DNA from: Mycolicibacter longobardus
GTDB taxonomy: Bacteria; Actinomycetota; Actinomycetes; Mycobacteriales; Mycobacteriaceae
Length of the DNA: 64,000 bases
Reading direction: 5' to 3'
Assembly (NCBI RefSeq): GCF_002102265.1
Contig: NZ_LQPG01000020.1
Location: forward strand, 56,706-120,705
In this document: piece after piece, positions 35,766 to 44,916 of the stretch
Position numbering within the stretch: position 1 is the first letter of the stretch
How the letters are laid out: every line of letters begins with the position of its first letter
The notes under the pieces: generated by a model
Databases searched by the model: none
What the model saw: only the letters and a program-made list of their open reading frames with translations
Told to the model about the DNA's origin: nothing
Program-made: the position numbers and the translations under genes

Positions 35766-37304
35766 GTGACTGCACACACTGACCATGAGGTCCTGATCAT
35801 CGGAGCCGGCTTCGGCGGCATCGGCGCCGCCGTGGAGCTGACCAAGGCCGGCATCGACGACTTCCTCATCATCGACAAGAACGCCGGTATCGGTGGAACC
35901 TGGTGGGCGAACACTTATCCTGGTGTGGCGGTGGACATCCCGTCGATTTACTACAGCTTCTCCTACGCGCCACCCAAGAAGTGGACGCGCATGTTCGCAC
36001 CCGGCGCCGAGGTTCAGCAGTACGCCGAGCAGGTCGTCGATTCCTTCGGGCTGCGTTCGCGGATCAAGCTGAACACCGCGGTGGACTCCGCGGACTGGGA
36101 CGAGGACGATCAGGTGTGGCGAGTTCGCCTGCGGTCCGGCCAGACGCTGGCCGCCCGGTTTCTGATCGGCGCGGTGGGTGCGCTGGAGAACCCGCAGATG
36201 CCCGACATCGCCGGAATCGACGACTTCGCCGGCAAGATCGTGCACACCGCCCGCTGGGACCACGACTTCGACTACGCGGGTAAGCGGATCGCCGTCATCG
36301 GCACGGGCGCCACCGCGCTTCAGCTGATCCCGGAACTGGCCGACATCGCCGCGCAGCTCACCGTTTTCCAGCGCACACCGATCTGGGTGGCGCCCAAGGC
36401 GGATTTCCCGATCCCCTCGGTGGTCAACACCGCGCTGCTGCGCCTGCCGGCCGTGCGGCGCGCGCTGCGTGCCGCGATCACCCTGGGCATCGATTCCGGG
36501 ATCACCGGGATCGGGGTGTTCCATGACCGGGTGCCGTTCCTGGCGAACGCGATCAAGCGGGGCGGGGCCGTCGGCTACCGCCAGTGGCTGCGCGGCCACC
36601 CCGACCTGGCGCGCGAGCTGACCCCGGACTACGCCTTCGGCTGCAAGCGGCCGTCGGTGTCCAACCGGTACCTGACGACGTTCACCCGTCCGAATGTCGA
36701 ATTGGTGACCGACCCGATCGCCAGGATCACCCCCGACGGGGTGATGACCGAAGACGGCACCAACCGTGGGATCGATGTGCTGGTGTGCGCCACCGGGTTC
36801 AAGGTGATGGCGAAGGGCTGCACGCCGCCGTTCCCGCTACGTGGGGTCGACGGTCTCGACCTCAACGCGTTCTGGGACGAGAACCGGTTCCAGGCCTACC
36901 AGGGAGTGTCGGTGCCGAAGTTCCCCAACGCCTTCGTGATCACCGGGCCATACGGATTCGCCGCCGGCTCCTATATCGCGATGATCGAGTGCACCAGCCG
37001 TCACGCCGTGCGCGCGATCGCCGAGGCCCGGCGCCGGGGTGCAACCCGCGTGGAGATCACCCAGCGGGCGCACGACGCCTACTACCAGAAGTGTCTGCGC
37101 CGTGAGAAGAAGACCCTGTGGCTGTCGCCGGCCTGCGATGGCTCCAACACCTACTACGTCAACTATCAGGGCGACGCTGCCGCGATCCGGCCCAGCACAC
37201 ATCTTGAGATGTGGTGGGGGAACAAGCATTTCCCGCTGAACGATTACCGCTACGAGGGCGCCGACGACGCCTCCCTGCCGACCGAACTGACGGCACTGGC
37301 TTAG
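35766..37304 (+). CDS. Flavin-containing monooxygenase, Baeyer-Villiger type
   Basis: A 512-residue FAD/NADPH monooxygenase. FAD loop GAGFGGIGAAVEL (residues 13-25), GGTWWANTYPGVAVDIPS (BVMO-like GGTW and PG...D), a fingerprint-like stretch before NADPH loop VIGTGATALQLIPEL (about 178-192), then ATGFK near residue 342. Such enzymes oxygenate ketones or hydroxylate lipophilic compounds; substrate unknown. GTG at 35766. No matching gene is expected at this place in M. tuberculosis, so it is an insertion relative to that order. Confidence 0.9.
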   Translation: MTAHTDHEVLIIGAGFGGIGAAVELTKAGIDDFLIIDKNAGIGGTWWANTYPGVAVDIPSIYYSFSYAPPKKWTRMFAPGAEVQQYAEQVVDSFGLRSRIKLNTAVDSADWDEDDQVWRVRLRSGQTLAARFLIGAVGALENPQMPDIAGIDDFAGKIVHTARWDHDFDYAGKRIAVIGTGATALQLIPELADIAAQLTVFQRTPIWVAPKADFPIPSVVNTALLRLPAVRRALRAAITLGIDSGITGIGVFHDRVPFLANAIKRGGAVGYRQWLRGHPDLARELTPDYAFGCKRPSVSNRYLTTFTRPNVELVTDPIARITPDGVMTEDGTNRGIDVLVCATGFKVMAKGCTPPFPLRGVDGLDLNAFWDENRFQAYQGVSVPKFPNAFVITGPYGFAAGSYIAMIECTSRHAVRAIAEARRRGATRVEITQRAHDAYYQKCLRREKKTLWLSPACDGSNTYYVNYQGDAAAIRPSTHLEMWWGNKHFPLNDYRYEGADDASLPTELTALA

Positions 37305-37402
37305 CGACCCAGCCCTTTCGACGACGCAAGCCGGCGCGCTCCTGGAGTCCAACATCGGGGCATTTCCGGTGGGTCTTGTGCGCCCCGGTCCGCGGGCGTA
37401 CC

Positions 37403-37429
37403 GTACCTAGTACAAGCGGTACTAGGTAC
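37403..37429. promoter_or_regulatory. 27-bp perfect palindromic operator upstream of the hydrolase operon
   Basis: GTACCTAGTAC (37403-37413) and its exact complement GTACTAGGTAC (37419-37429) flank AAGCG. It lies 26 nt before the hydrolase start at 37455, within the likely promoter. The size and symmetry suit a TetR-family dimer; the TetR gene at 40268 in the same cluster is a candidate regulator. Confidence 0.75.
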
Positions 37430-37454
37430 TGAACGTCTGACGAAGGCGGGCATC

Positions 37455-38345
37455 ATGGCGGATGGGCATTCCGGTGGAGCTGCGGTCGCTCCGGCAGGCG
37501 CAAAGCCGGGCTATCCCACGACACGGCGGATCCGTTTCAACTTCGGCGACGGTCAGGCGTCCGGGAAGTATTTCGTCGACGACGACATCGTGTTCAGTCA
37601 CTTTGTGGCGGGACTGTCGGGTGGTTTTCCGCCGGGCGAGGAGGCGTTCATCCGATCGGTGCGGCGTTTCGCCGATCAGATCTCGGATCCGACGTTGAAG
37701 AAGCGGGTGGCCGGATTCATCGGCCAGGAATCCACGCACGGGCAGGAGCACCGCCGGCTGAACGACAAACTTGTCGCCCTCGGATATCCGATCGCGTGGT
37801 GGGATTCCAAGCCGATGGAGAAGGGAATGCTCCGGCTCGAACGCCGGCTGGGCCGCTACCGGCATCTGGCGCTCACCGCGGCCGTGGAGCATTACACCGC
37901 CGTTCTTGCGCAGCGGATACTTTCCAGCGACGAACTCCAGGGAATTCCGGGCGATGCCGAAGTGTGGAACCTGCTGAATTGGCATGCGCTGGAAGAACTC
38001 GAGCACAAATCGGTGGCGTTCGACCTCTACCGTGCGATGGGCGGCTCGGAGCGGGTTCGTATCGAGGTGATGGCGGTCCTGGGAGCTCTGACGCTTCCGA
38101 TCGTCGTGGCGTCCTTGGCGGTATCGCTGGCACGCGACCCGAACGCCCGCAGGCAGCCGCTTCGGCTGGTCCGCGAAGCGCATGCGCTGTTCCGCGGGCC
38201 GTTGCTCAAGGGTGCTACGCGTGAGCTGGCGAAGTACCTGCGGCCGGGCTTCCACCCCGATGACATCGATACCAGGCAGATTCTCGAGCATTGGCGGCGT
38301 GAGCTTTTCGGTGCTGATGGCGTTTTGGTGGACCACCTGAAGTAG
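37455..38345 (+). CDS. Predicted metal-dependent hydrolase (PF10118-like), first paralogue
   Basis: A 296-residue protein of the actinobacterial/proteobacterial family described as predicted metal-dependent hydrolase. Conserved segments rich in His and Glu: DDDIVFSHFVAGLSGGFPPGEE, FIGQESTHGQEHRRLND, LTAAVEHYTAVLAQRIL and LNWHALEELEHKSVAFDLY; Glu/His spacing suggests a ferritin-like dimetal site. It is about two-thirds identical by eye to the next gene. It is the first gene of a probable operon behind a palindromic operator. Reaction unknown. Confidence 0.82.
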   Translation: MADGHSGGAAVAPAGAKPGYPTTRRIRFNFGDGQASGKYFVDDDIVFSHFVAGLSGGFPPGEEAFIRSVRRFADQISDPTLKKRVAGFIGQESTHGQEHRRLNDKLVALGYPIAWWDSKPMEKGMLRLERRLGRYRHLALTAAVEHYTAVLAQRILSSDELQGIPGDAEVWNLLNWHALEELEHKSVAFDLYRAMGGSERVRIEVMAVLGALTLPIVVASLAVSLARDPNARRQPLRLVREAHALFRGPLLKGATRELAKYLRPGFHPDDIDTRQILEHWRRELFGADGVLVDHLK

Positions 38346-38378
38346 CCCCCGTCCAGCGCGGCCAAAGGAGATAGATAC

Positions 38379-39275
38379 ATGGTTGTCAATCCGTTAACCA
38401 CGGTCACCGAAGCCGCAGCGGCTGCGCTCCCGTACCCCAAGGTGCGGCGGATCAAGTTCCGCTTCGGGGAACCGCAACCGATGAATCACCACTTTGTTGA
38501 GGGTGACATCGTGTTCAGTCACCTGGTCGCAATGTTGTCGGCCTTGTTCCCGCCGGGAGAGGAGTCCTTCATCCGGTCGGTTCGCAGGTTCGCCGATCGG
38601 GTTACCGATCCGGCGTTGAAGAAGCGGGTGGCGGCGTTCATCGGCCAGGAGTCGGTCCACGGCCAGCAACATCGGGCGCTCAACGACAAGCTCATCGCGA
38701 TGGGATATCCGTTGGTGCGACTCTTCAACTTTCCGCACGACAGCGCGCGTCAGCGAGCGGTCGTGCGAATCGAGAACCGGGCGCCCGGGTTCGTTCATCT
38801 GGCGATGACGGCCGCTGCGGAGCACTACACGGCGACGTTGGCCGAGCGGGTGCTGTCGCGCGAGGAGATTCAGGCGATCCCCGGCGATCCCGAAGTGTGG
38901 AATCTGCTCAACTGGCATGCGACCGAGGAGTTGGAGCACAAGTCGGTGGCGTTCGACGTCTATCGGGAGGTCGGTGGCCCGGAGTGGATCCGGATCGGTG
39001 TGATGGCCGTGATGTACGAGGTCACCATTCCGATCACCACGGCGCTGGTGATGATGTCCATTCTGACCGATCGGCGTGGCTGGCGTCCGATCAAAGTCCT
39101 GCGCCAGACCTACGATGTATTCCGCGGCCCGCTGGTCAAGGGACTGATGGCAGACCTGCGCGTCTATATGCGGCCTGGCTTCCATCCCGACGACGTCGAC
39201 ACCGCGCAGCTGGTTGCGCAGTGGCAAGAGGATCTGTTCGGTACCCAGGGCGCCCTGGTGGGTCACCTCAAGTGA
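38379..39275 (+). CDS. Predicted metal-dependent hydrolase (PF10118-like), second paralogue
   Basis: A 298-residue tandem paralogue of the preceding gene with the same blocks: EGDIVFSHLVAMLSALFPPGEE, FIGQESVHGQQHRALND, MTAAAEHYTATLAERVL, LNWHATEELEHKSVAFDVY and the C-terminal YMRPGFHPDDVDTAQLV. AAGGAGAT precedes the ATG. Its stop overlaps the start of the SDR gene by 4 nt (GTGA), so the three genes are coupled. Possibly the two paralogues form a heteromeric enzyme or have different substrates. Confidence 0.82.
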   Translation: MVVNPLTTVTEAAAAALPYPKVRRIKFRFGEPQPMNHHFVEGDIVFSHLVAMLSALFPPGEESFIRSVRRFADRVTDPALKKRVAAFIGQESVHGQQHRALNDKLIAMGYPLVRLFNFPHDSARQRAVVRIENRAPGFVHLAMTAAAEHYTATLAERVLSREEIQAIPGDPEVWNLLNWHATEELEHKSVAFDVYREVGGPEWIRIGVMAVMYEVTIPITTALVMMSILTDRRGWRPIKVLRQTYDVFRGPLVKGLMADLRVYMRPGFHPDDVDTAQLVAQWQEDLFGTQGALVGHLK

Positions 39276-40177
39276 AGATCAACGGACTCCGGCCGCGGCT
39301 GGCGGTGGTCACCGGCGCCGGCAGCGGCATCGGACGCGCCACGGCGATCAAACTCGGCGAGCTGGGCGCCCATGTGGTGGTCTCCGATATCGACGCAGAG
39401 GCGGCGTCGGCCACCGCGGCAACCATCCGCGGCAACGGGCACCGGGCCTCGGCGGCACAACTCGACGTCACCGACCCTGACGCATGGGAGGCGTTCGCCG
39501 GTGATGTGCTGGCCGAACACGGCTGCGCCGATCTGCTGGTCAACAACGCCGGCATGCTGGTGGCCGGCCCGTTTCTGGAGCTCAGCCCGGCAGACTGGGA
39601 CCGTCAGCTCAGCGTCAACCTGATGGGTGTGGTGCACGGCTGCCGGGTGTTCGGTGCGCAGATGGTCGAGCGGGGCAGCGGCCACATCGTCAACATCGCC
39701 TCGGCGGCGGCATTCACCCCGACCGCGGTGATGGCCCCGTACTCGGTGTCCAAGGCCGGGGTGAAGATGCTGACCGAATGCCTGCGGCTTGAGCTCGGGC
39801 CCAAGGGTGTCGGGGTCAGCGCCATCTGTCCGGGAGTGATCAACACCAGCATCGGCGAGAATTCGGTGACCGTCGGCGTCGACGAAGAGCTGAAGCAGCG
39901 CGGGATGGCGGTCTCCCGGCAGCTGCGAGAACTCGCCGAAAACCTCCCGTTCGCTCCGATGAGCCCCGACCTCGTCGCCCGAGCCGTGGTGCGGGCGGTG
40001 CGGTTCGATCTCGCGATCGTGCCGGTGCGCACCGAGGCGTGGCTGGGCTACTTCATGCTGCGTATCGCACCCGGTGTCAATCGACGCATGGCCCAGCCGT
40101 TCTCGGTGGAGACGCTGGAGAAACTCGGCGCACGGTTCTTGGATCGGTTCGGAAAACGCCTACCACAGTTGCGGTGA
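39272..40177 (+). CDS. Short-chain dehydrogenase/reductase
   Basis: A 301-residue classical SDR: cofactor loop TGAGSGIGRATAIKLGELG (residues 15-33), NNAGMLVAGPF, catalytic Ser in NIASAAAFTPT and the YSVSK pair (Tyr and Lys), then ICPGVINTSI. The last about 60 residues (AWLGYFMLRIAPGVNRRMAQPF) form a hydrophobic extension common in mycobacterial lipid-modifying SDRs. Translational coupling to the hydrolase paralogues suggests a shared lipid or xenobiotic pathway. Start is GTG at 39272. Confidence 0.92.
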   Translation: MKINGLRPRLAVVTGAGSGIGRATAIKLGELGAHVVVSDIDAEAASATAATIRGNGHRASAAQLDVTDPDAWEAFAGDVLAEHGCADLLVNNAGMLVAGPFLELSPADWDRQLSVNLMGVVHGCRVFGAQMVERGSGHIVNIASAAAFTPTAVMAPYSVSKAGVKMLTECLRLELGPKGVGVSAICPGVINTSIGENSVTVGVDEELKQRGMAVSRQLRELAENLPFAPMSPDLVARAVVRAVRFDLAIVPVRTEAWLGYFMLRIAPGVNRRMAQPFSVETLEKLGARFLDRFGKRLPQLR

Positions 40178-40204
40178 GGCACTAGCGAAGTGCCGGCTCC
40201 ATTC

Positions 40205-40250
40205 GGCGGTCCCAGCTTCGGCTCTCCTTCGTCGAGCCTCGTGAACCGCC
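40205..40250 (-). repeat. Interspersed 57-bp-family repeat upstream of the TetR gene
   Basis: A 46-bp copy (one base missing in the GAACCGCC-proximal end) between the SDR stop and the TetR start. Its end is followed by GGAT and a -10-like TACCAT (40255-40260), 7 nt before the TetR ATG, much as at the SpoU gene. Confidence 0.9.
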
Positions 40251-40267
40251 GGATTACCATTGCAGCT

Positions 40268-40966
40268 ATGTCGACGGATGCGGCTTCCGGCCGCGGGCGG
40301 CTGCCCGCACTGACGGGAGACGCCCGGAGCGATCGTTGGCGTGAGCACCGGGCGGCGGTGCAGGCTGACTTGATCGAGGCCACCCTTCGCGCAATCGAAA
40401 AGTACGGTCCGGATCTCTCTATCGATGATGTCGTCAAGACGGCCGAAGTGCCCCGCCCGAAGCTGTACCGATTCTTCGGCGACAAGAACACCCTGTTCAG
40501 GGCGGTCGCGGCACGGGTGCAGGAACTGGTCATAGAGCGGGTGGTGCCGCGATTCGACTTTGCCGGCACCGCGCAGCAGATGGTTCGCTCGGCCCTGAGC
40601 GCCTATGTCGACCTGGTGGACGAGCGGCCCAACCTCTTCCGGTTTCTCGTCGGCTCCCATTTCCGGGACGAGCGTTCCGCGACGGATCTCATCGACCAAG
40701 GCCGGCCGCTGTCGGATGCCACGGTCGGCATCTGGGCGCAGATCATCGCCGCTCGCAACGGCGACAGCCGGGAGCTGGAATACGTGGTCGACGCCGCCCT
40801 CGGCGCGGTGGCGCTGGGCGTTCTGCGTTGGCTGAATACCCCGACCATCAGCAAAGCCGTGCTGGTGGACCAGCTCAGCACCTTCCTCTGGGGCGCGCTG
40901 TCCGCGACCGCGGCCGAACGTGGGGTGGTCTTCAATCCCGGCGAGAAGCTGCTGAGGATGAACTGA
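40268..40966 (+). CDS. TetR-family regulator
   Basis: A 232-residue regulator. The helix-turn-helix is at about residues 35-80: EATLRAIEKYGPDLSIDDVVKTAEVPRPKLYRFFGDKNTLFRAV, the TetR pattern. The C-terminal domain is helical and hydrophobic, for ligand binding. It lies downstream of, and probably controls, the hydrolase-SDR cluster with its palindromic operator. The ATG at 40268 is close to a -10-like box inside the repeat-flanked gap, so it may be leaderless. It converges on prrB. Confidence 0.9.
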   Translation: MSTDAASGRGRLPALTGDARSDRWREHRAAVQADLIEATLRAIEKYGPDLSIDDVVKTAEVPRPKLYRFFGDKNTLFRAVAARVQELVIERVVPRFDFAGTAQQMVRSALSAYVDLVDERPNLFRFLVGSHFRDERSATDLIDQGRPLSDATVGIWAQIIAARNGDSRELEYVVDAALGAVALGVLRWLNTPTISKAVLVDQLSTFLWGALSATAAERGVVFNPGEKLLRMN

Positions 40967-40990
40967 TCCGCTGAAGTCCGCTTCCAGGCC

Positions 40991-42334
40991 TCAGCGCGGC
41001 GGCGGCAGCCGCAGCATCAGACGCACCCCGCCCAGCGGGCTGTCCTCCAACGACGCTGTGCCGCCGTGCAGTTCGGCCTGCTGAGCCACCAGGGCCAGCC
41101 CGAGGCCGGACCCCGAATGCGACGCCGTCGACCCCCGGGAGAACCGCTCGAAGACAACGCGACGCTCTTCCTCGGGCACCCCGGCGCCGTTGTCGTCGAT
41201 GGCGATCTCGACGCCCTCGCGTGAGGTGACCGCCGACAACTGCACCCGCGTGGCACCGCCGTGTTTGACCGCGTTGGCGATCGCGTTGTCCACCGCCAGC
41301 CGCAGCCCCGCCGGCAGCCCGAGAATGATGCAGGTCGGCGACGGCACCAGCGAGACGTTCAGGTCGGGGAAGACGCGCATCGCGTCATGGGCCGCCCGGT
41401 CGAGCAGATCGGTGATGTCGACCGGCACATGATCATCGGAGGTGGACAGTTCCCCCTGCGCCAGCCGCTCCAGGGCCGACAACGTCGCCTCGATCCGGGT
41501 CTGGGTTCGGACGACGTCGTTGAGGACCTCCTTGCGCTGGTCGTCGGGCAGGTCCAGGGTGGTCAGCACCTCGAGGTTGGTGCGCATCGCGGTCAGCGGG
41601 GTGCGCAGCTCGTGTGAGGAGACCGCGGCGAAGTCGCGCGCGGAGGCCAACGCCTCCTTGGTCCGGTCCTGCTCGGTCCAGATCCGCTGCAGCATTCCGC
41701 GCATCGCCTCGGCGATCTCCACGGCCTCGGTGGCGCCGCGCACCTCGATGTCGGGCCGCTCGTCGCCGGCATCGATCGACCGGGCCTGCTGGGCCAACCG
41801 TCGCAGCGGCCGCACCGCGAATGCCGCCAGCAGCCAGCCCAGCACCGCGGCCGCCCCGATTGCGAACGTGCAGAGCAGCAGCACCCGGCGGTGCAGGTTG
41901 TTAGTGTCGGCGAAGGTGGCGTCATAGGTGGCACCGACCGCCAGCGACCGGGGGCCGGGCCCGGGAATGTCGACGGTCCGCACCCGATAGCGCACCCCGT
42001 CGATCTCGGTGTCGGCATAACCCGGCGGCAGCTCCGGCAGCACCACCGCGGAGTTCGACGTCACCTCGTTGGGCCTGCGCAAGGTGATCACCGCGTCGGT
42101 GGCGCCGGCCGAGCGGGGCAACTCGCCCAGGCCGATCAGCGGGACGGTCAGCCCGGCCGCCTCGTCGAGGCGGCGGTCCAGCCAGTACTTGCGGTCGTTG
42201 GTGATACCGACCCACACGATGGCGCCGATGATGACCGTCACGATGGCGGTACCGATCGCGGTGGCCAGCACCACCCGCGCGCGCAGCGACGGGGTCCGAC
42301 TGAAGATCCGCCGCAGCAGGTTCATGACGTTCAT
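40991..42334 (-). CDS. prrB: PrrB, sensor histidine kinase
   Basis: A 447-residue kinase: two TM segments (about residues 18-40 and 143-165) around a periplasmic sensor, HAMP (AFAVRPLRRLAQQARSIDAG), the phosphoacceptor His in FAAVSSHELRTPLTAMRTN, N box NAIANAVKHGGATRV, G1 IDDNGAGVPEEER and G2 GSGLGLALVAQQ. It is the orthologue of Rv0902c; PrrAB is essential in M. tuberculosis and responds to nitrogen limitation and host entry. ATG at 42334 follows GAGG; GTG 42346 and ATG 42325 are alternatives. Confidence 0.95.
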   Translation of the reverse strand: MNVMNLLRRIFSRTPSLRARVVLATAIGTAIVTVIIGAIVWVGITNDRKYWLDRRLDEAAGLTVPLIGLGELPRSAGATDAVITLRRPNEVTSNSAVVLPELPPGYADTEIDGVRYRVRTVDIPGPGPRSLAVGATYDATFADTNNLHRRVLLLCTFAIGAAAVLGWLLAAFAVRPLRRLAQQARSIDAGDERPDIEVRGATEAVEIAEAMRGMLQRIWTEQDRTKEALASARDFAAVSSHELRTPLTAMRTNLEVLTTLDLPDDQRKEVLNDVVRTQTRIEATLSALERLAQGELSTSDDHVPVDITDLLDRAAHDAMRVFPDLNVSLVPSPTCIILGLPAGLRLAVDNAIANAVKHGGATRVQLSAVTSREGVEIAIDDNGAGVPEEERRVVFERFSRGSTASHSGSGLGLALVAQQAELHGGTASLEDSPLGGVRLMLRLPPPR

Positions 42335-42342
42335 GGTGGTCC

Positions 42343-43062
42343 TCACTGCGTTCGCAGGACGAATCCGACTCCACGCACGGTGTGCAGCAGCCGCGGGGCG
42401 CCGCCGGCCTCCAGCTTGCGCCGCAGATAACCGATGAACACGTCGACAACATTGGTGTCGGCGGCGAAGTCGTAGCCCCAGACCAGTTCGAGCAGCTGCG
42501 CGCGCGACAACACCGCGGTCTTGTGCTCGGCGAGCACGGCCAACAGGTCGAACTCCCGCTTGGTCAGGTCCACGTCGACACCCTTGACCCGCGCGCGCCG
42601 GCCGGGGATGTCGACCTCCAGCGGTCCCACCGTGATGGTCTCCGAGGAGGAACTGGCCGATGACCCGCGCCGGCGCAGCATCGCCCGCACCCGGGCCACC
42701 AGCTCAGCGAGCACGAACGGTTTGACCAGGTAGTCGTCGGCGCCGGCCTCCAGCCCGGCGACCCGGTCGTCGACCGAACTGCGGGCGGACAGCACGCAGA
42801 CCGGCACGTCGTCACCCATCGCCCGCAGCGCCGTCACCACGCTCACGCCGTCCAGCACCGGCATGTTGATGTCGAGCACGATCGCGTCCGGGCGGGCCTC
42901 CTTGGCGCTGCGCAGCGCCTCGGCGCCGTCAGCCGCCGTCGCTACCTCGAAACCGGACAGTCGCAGCCCGCGTTCCAGCGAGGCGAGTACGTCGGAGTCG
43001 TCGTCGACGACCAGTACCCGGGGCGAGGGGGCGGCGTTGGCGGGGTTGTTCATGGTCGCCAT
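42343..43062 (-). CDS. prrA: PrrA, response regulator
   Basis: A 239-residue OmpR/PhoB-type regulator, orthologue of Rv0903c. The receiver domain has the acidic pocket VVDDDSD, the phosphoacceptor Asp in [19 protein letters not shown] and the KPF lysine. The C-terminal winged helix has [18 protein letters not shown] and [18 protein letters not shown]. It starts at ATG 43062 (MATMNN) or ATG 43053. It is upstream of prrB with a gap of about 8 nt and divergent from the ABC exporter genes. Confidence 0.96.
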   Translation of the reverse strand: MATMNNPANAAPSPRVLVVDDDSDVLASLERGLRLSGFEVATAADGAEALRSAKEARPDAIVLDINMPVLDGVSVVTALRAMGDDVPVCVLSARSSVDDRVAGLEAGADDYLVKPFVLAELVARVRAMLRRRGSSASSSSETITVGPLEVDIPGRRARVKGVDVDLTKREFDLLAVLAEHKTAVLSRAQLLELVWGYDFAADTNVVDVFIGYLRRKLEAGGAPRLLHTVRGVGFVLRTQ

Positions 43063-43131
43063 TTTGCCTGAACAAATGAGCTTCGCGCGGGATGCGCTGC
43101 GGGTCGCCGCCGTCAATCTAGGGTCGGTGTC

Positions 43132-44916
43132 GTGAGTTCGGCGTCCGCCCTGCGCAGCCTGCTGCCCTACCTGCGCCCCTACCGGGCGAGGTGGATCGCG
43201 ATGGTGACGGTGGCGGTGGTCAGTCTGGCCGTCACCGTGACGATTCCGCTGATGACCAAGGCCGTCATCGACGGACCGGTGGCCCATAGGGATCAGTCCG
43301 GGCTGTGGGTGCTGGGCACCGCGGCCACCGCGCTCGGAGTAGGCGAGGCGGTGCTGTGGTTCGTGCGGCGCTGGCTGATCGCACACGGCACCATGGGCGT
43401 CGAAGCCGACATCCGCAAGGATCTCTACGCCCGGCTGCAGATCCTGCCGATGACGTTTCACGGTCGCTGGCAGTCCGGTCAGCTGTTGTCGCGGATCATG
43501 AACGACCTGTCCGCCGTGCGGCGTTTCCTGTCGTTCGTCGTGGTGTTCCTGGTCCTCAACACGCTGCAGATCATCGCGGTGACGACGATTCTGCTGGTGC
43601 TGTACTGGCCGCTGGGCGTGGTGGTATGTGTGTCGATCGTGCCGGTGATGCTGGCTGTGCAGCACTTCCGGCGCCAATACACCCGGCTGTCGCGGCAGGC
43701 GCAGGACCAGGCCGGCCAGGTGGCCACCGTCGTCGAGGAATCCGCGGCCGGCCTGCGCACCATCAAGGCGTTCGGTCGCCAGGACCACGTCTTCGGCCGC
43801 TTCGACGAGCAGGCCAAAACCCTGCGCGACCTGGGCATTGCCAAAGTGGTGGTGTCATCGAAGTTCTGGACGCTGCTGGAGGTGATCCCCAACCTCACCC
43901 TGATCCTGGTGATCGCGTTCGGCGCCTACGCGGCCGGTCACCACCTGGTCACGATGGGAACCCTGGTCGCCTTCGTCACCTTGATGCTGTCGCTGATCTG
44001 GCCGTTGTCGGCGCTGGGTTTCCTGCTCTCGGCCACCCATGAGGCGATGACCGCCGCCGACCGGATCACCGAGATCTTCAAGGCGCCCGTCGAGATCACC
44101 GATGGCGAGGATCCGGTGCCGCCGTCGGGTCGTCTGGAGTTGCGCGACGTCGGGTTCCGGTTCTCCACCGAGACCGGAGCCACCGGCCCGTGGGTGCTGC
44201 GCGGGGTCAACCTGACCATCGAGCCCGGCGAGACGGTCGCCCTGGTGGGCGCCACCGGATCGGGCAAGTCGGTGCTGGCGATGCTGCTGTCCCGGCTCTA
44301 CGACGTACACGAGGGACAGATCCTGATCGGCGGGCGTGACATCCGCTCATTCACGCTGCCTGCGCTGCGCTCGGCGGTGATCACCGCCTTCGACGACCCC
44401 ACCCTGTTCTCGATGTCGGTGGCCGAGAACCTCCGGCTGGGCCGGCCCGAAGCCGATGACGCGGAGCTGGCACGCGCCATATCGACGGCTTCGGCTGATT
44501 TCGTTTATGACCTGCCGTCCGGGCTCGACACCCGCATCGGCGAGCAGGGCATGAGCCTGTCGGGTGGGCAACGCCAACGGCTGTCGCTGGCCCGGGCACT
44601 GGTGGCCGCGCCGACGTTTCTGGTGCTCGACGACACGCTGTCGGCACTGGACGTGCACACCGAGGCCGCCGTGACCGACGCGCTGCGCCGGGTACTGCGT
44701 GCCGGACCCGAGGCGATCACCGGGCTGGTGGTGGCCAATCGGGCGTCCACCGTGGCGCTGGCCGATCGGGTGGCGCTGATCGAGGACGGGACCATCACCT
44801 CGGTCGGCACCCACGCCGAGCTGCTGGCCCGGGTGCCGCGGTACCGCTACCTGCTGGCCGCCGACGACGAGCTCGACGACGGCGCCGAACATCTCGTCGA
44901 GTGGGCGCGGCGATGA
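43132..44916 (+). CDS. ABC exporter half-transporter with degenerate ATP site
   Basis: A 594-residue type I exporter: six TM segments in residues 1-320, then a nucleotide-binding domain. Walker A is GATGSGKS (about 373-380), the signature is [15 protein letters not shown], and Walker B is [12 protein letters not shown] (about 498-506). The catalytic Glu after Walker B is Asp, and the usual H-loop His is Asn (VVANRASTV, about 535). This is the pattern of the degenerate subunit in heterodimeric exporters. GTG start; it overlaps the next half-transporter gene by 4 nt. Drug, lipid or peptide export is inferred only. Confidence 0.9.
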   Translation: MSSASALRSLLPYLRPYRARWIAMVTVAVVSLAVTVTIPLMTKAVIDGPVAHRDQSGLWVLGTAATALGVGEAVLWFVRRWLIAHGTMGVEADIRKDLYARLQILPMTFHGRWQSGQLLSRIMNDLSAVRRFLSFVVVFLVLNTLQIIAVTTILLVLYWPLGVVVCVSIVPVMLAVQHFRRQYTRLSRQAQDQAGQVATVVEESAAGLRTIKAFGRQDHVFGRFDEQAKTLRDLGIAKVVVSSKFWTLLEVIPNLTLILVIAFGAYAAGHHLVTMGTLVAFVTLMLSLIWPLSALGFLLSATHEAMTAADRITEIFKAPVEITDGEDPVPPSGRLELRDVGFRFSTETGATGPWVLRGVNLTIEPGETVALVGATGSGKSVLAMLLSRLYDVHEGQILIGGRDIRSFTLPALRSAVITAFDDPTLFSMSVAENLRLGRPEADDAELARAISTASADFVYDLPSGLDTRIGEQGMSLSGGQRQRLSLARALVAAPTFLVLDDTLSALDVHTEAAVTDALRRVLRAGPEAITGLVVANRASTVALADRVALIEDGTITSVGTHAELLARVPRYRYLLAADDELDDGAEHLVEWARR

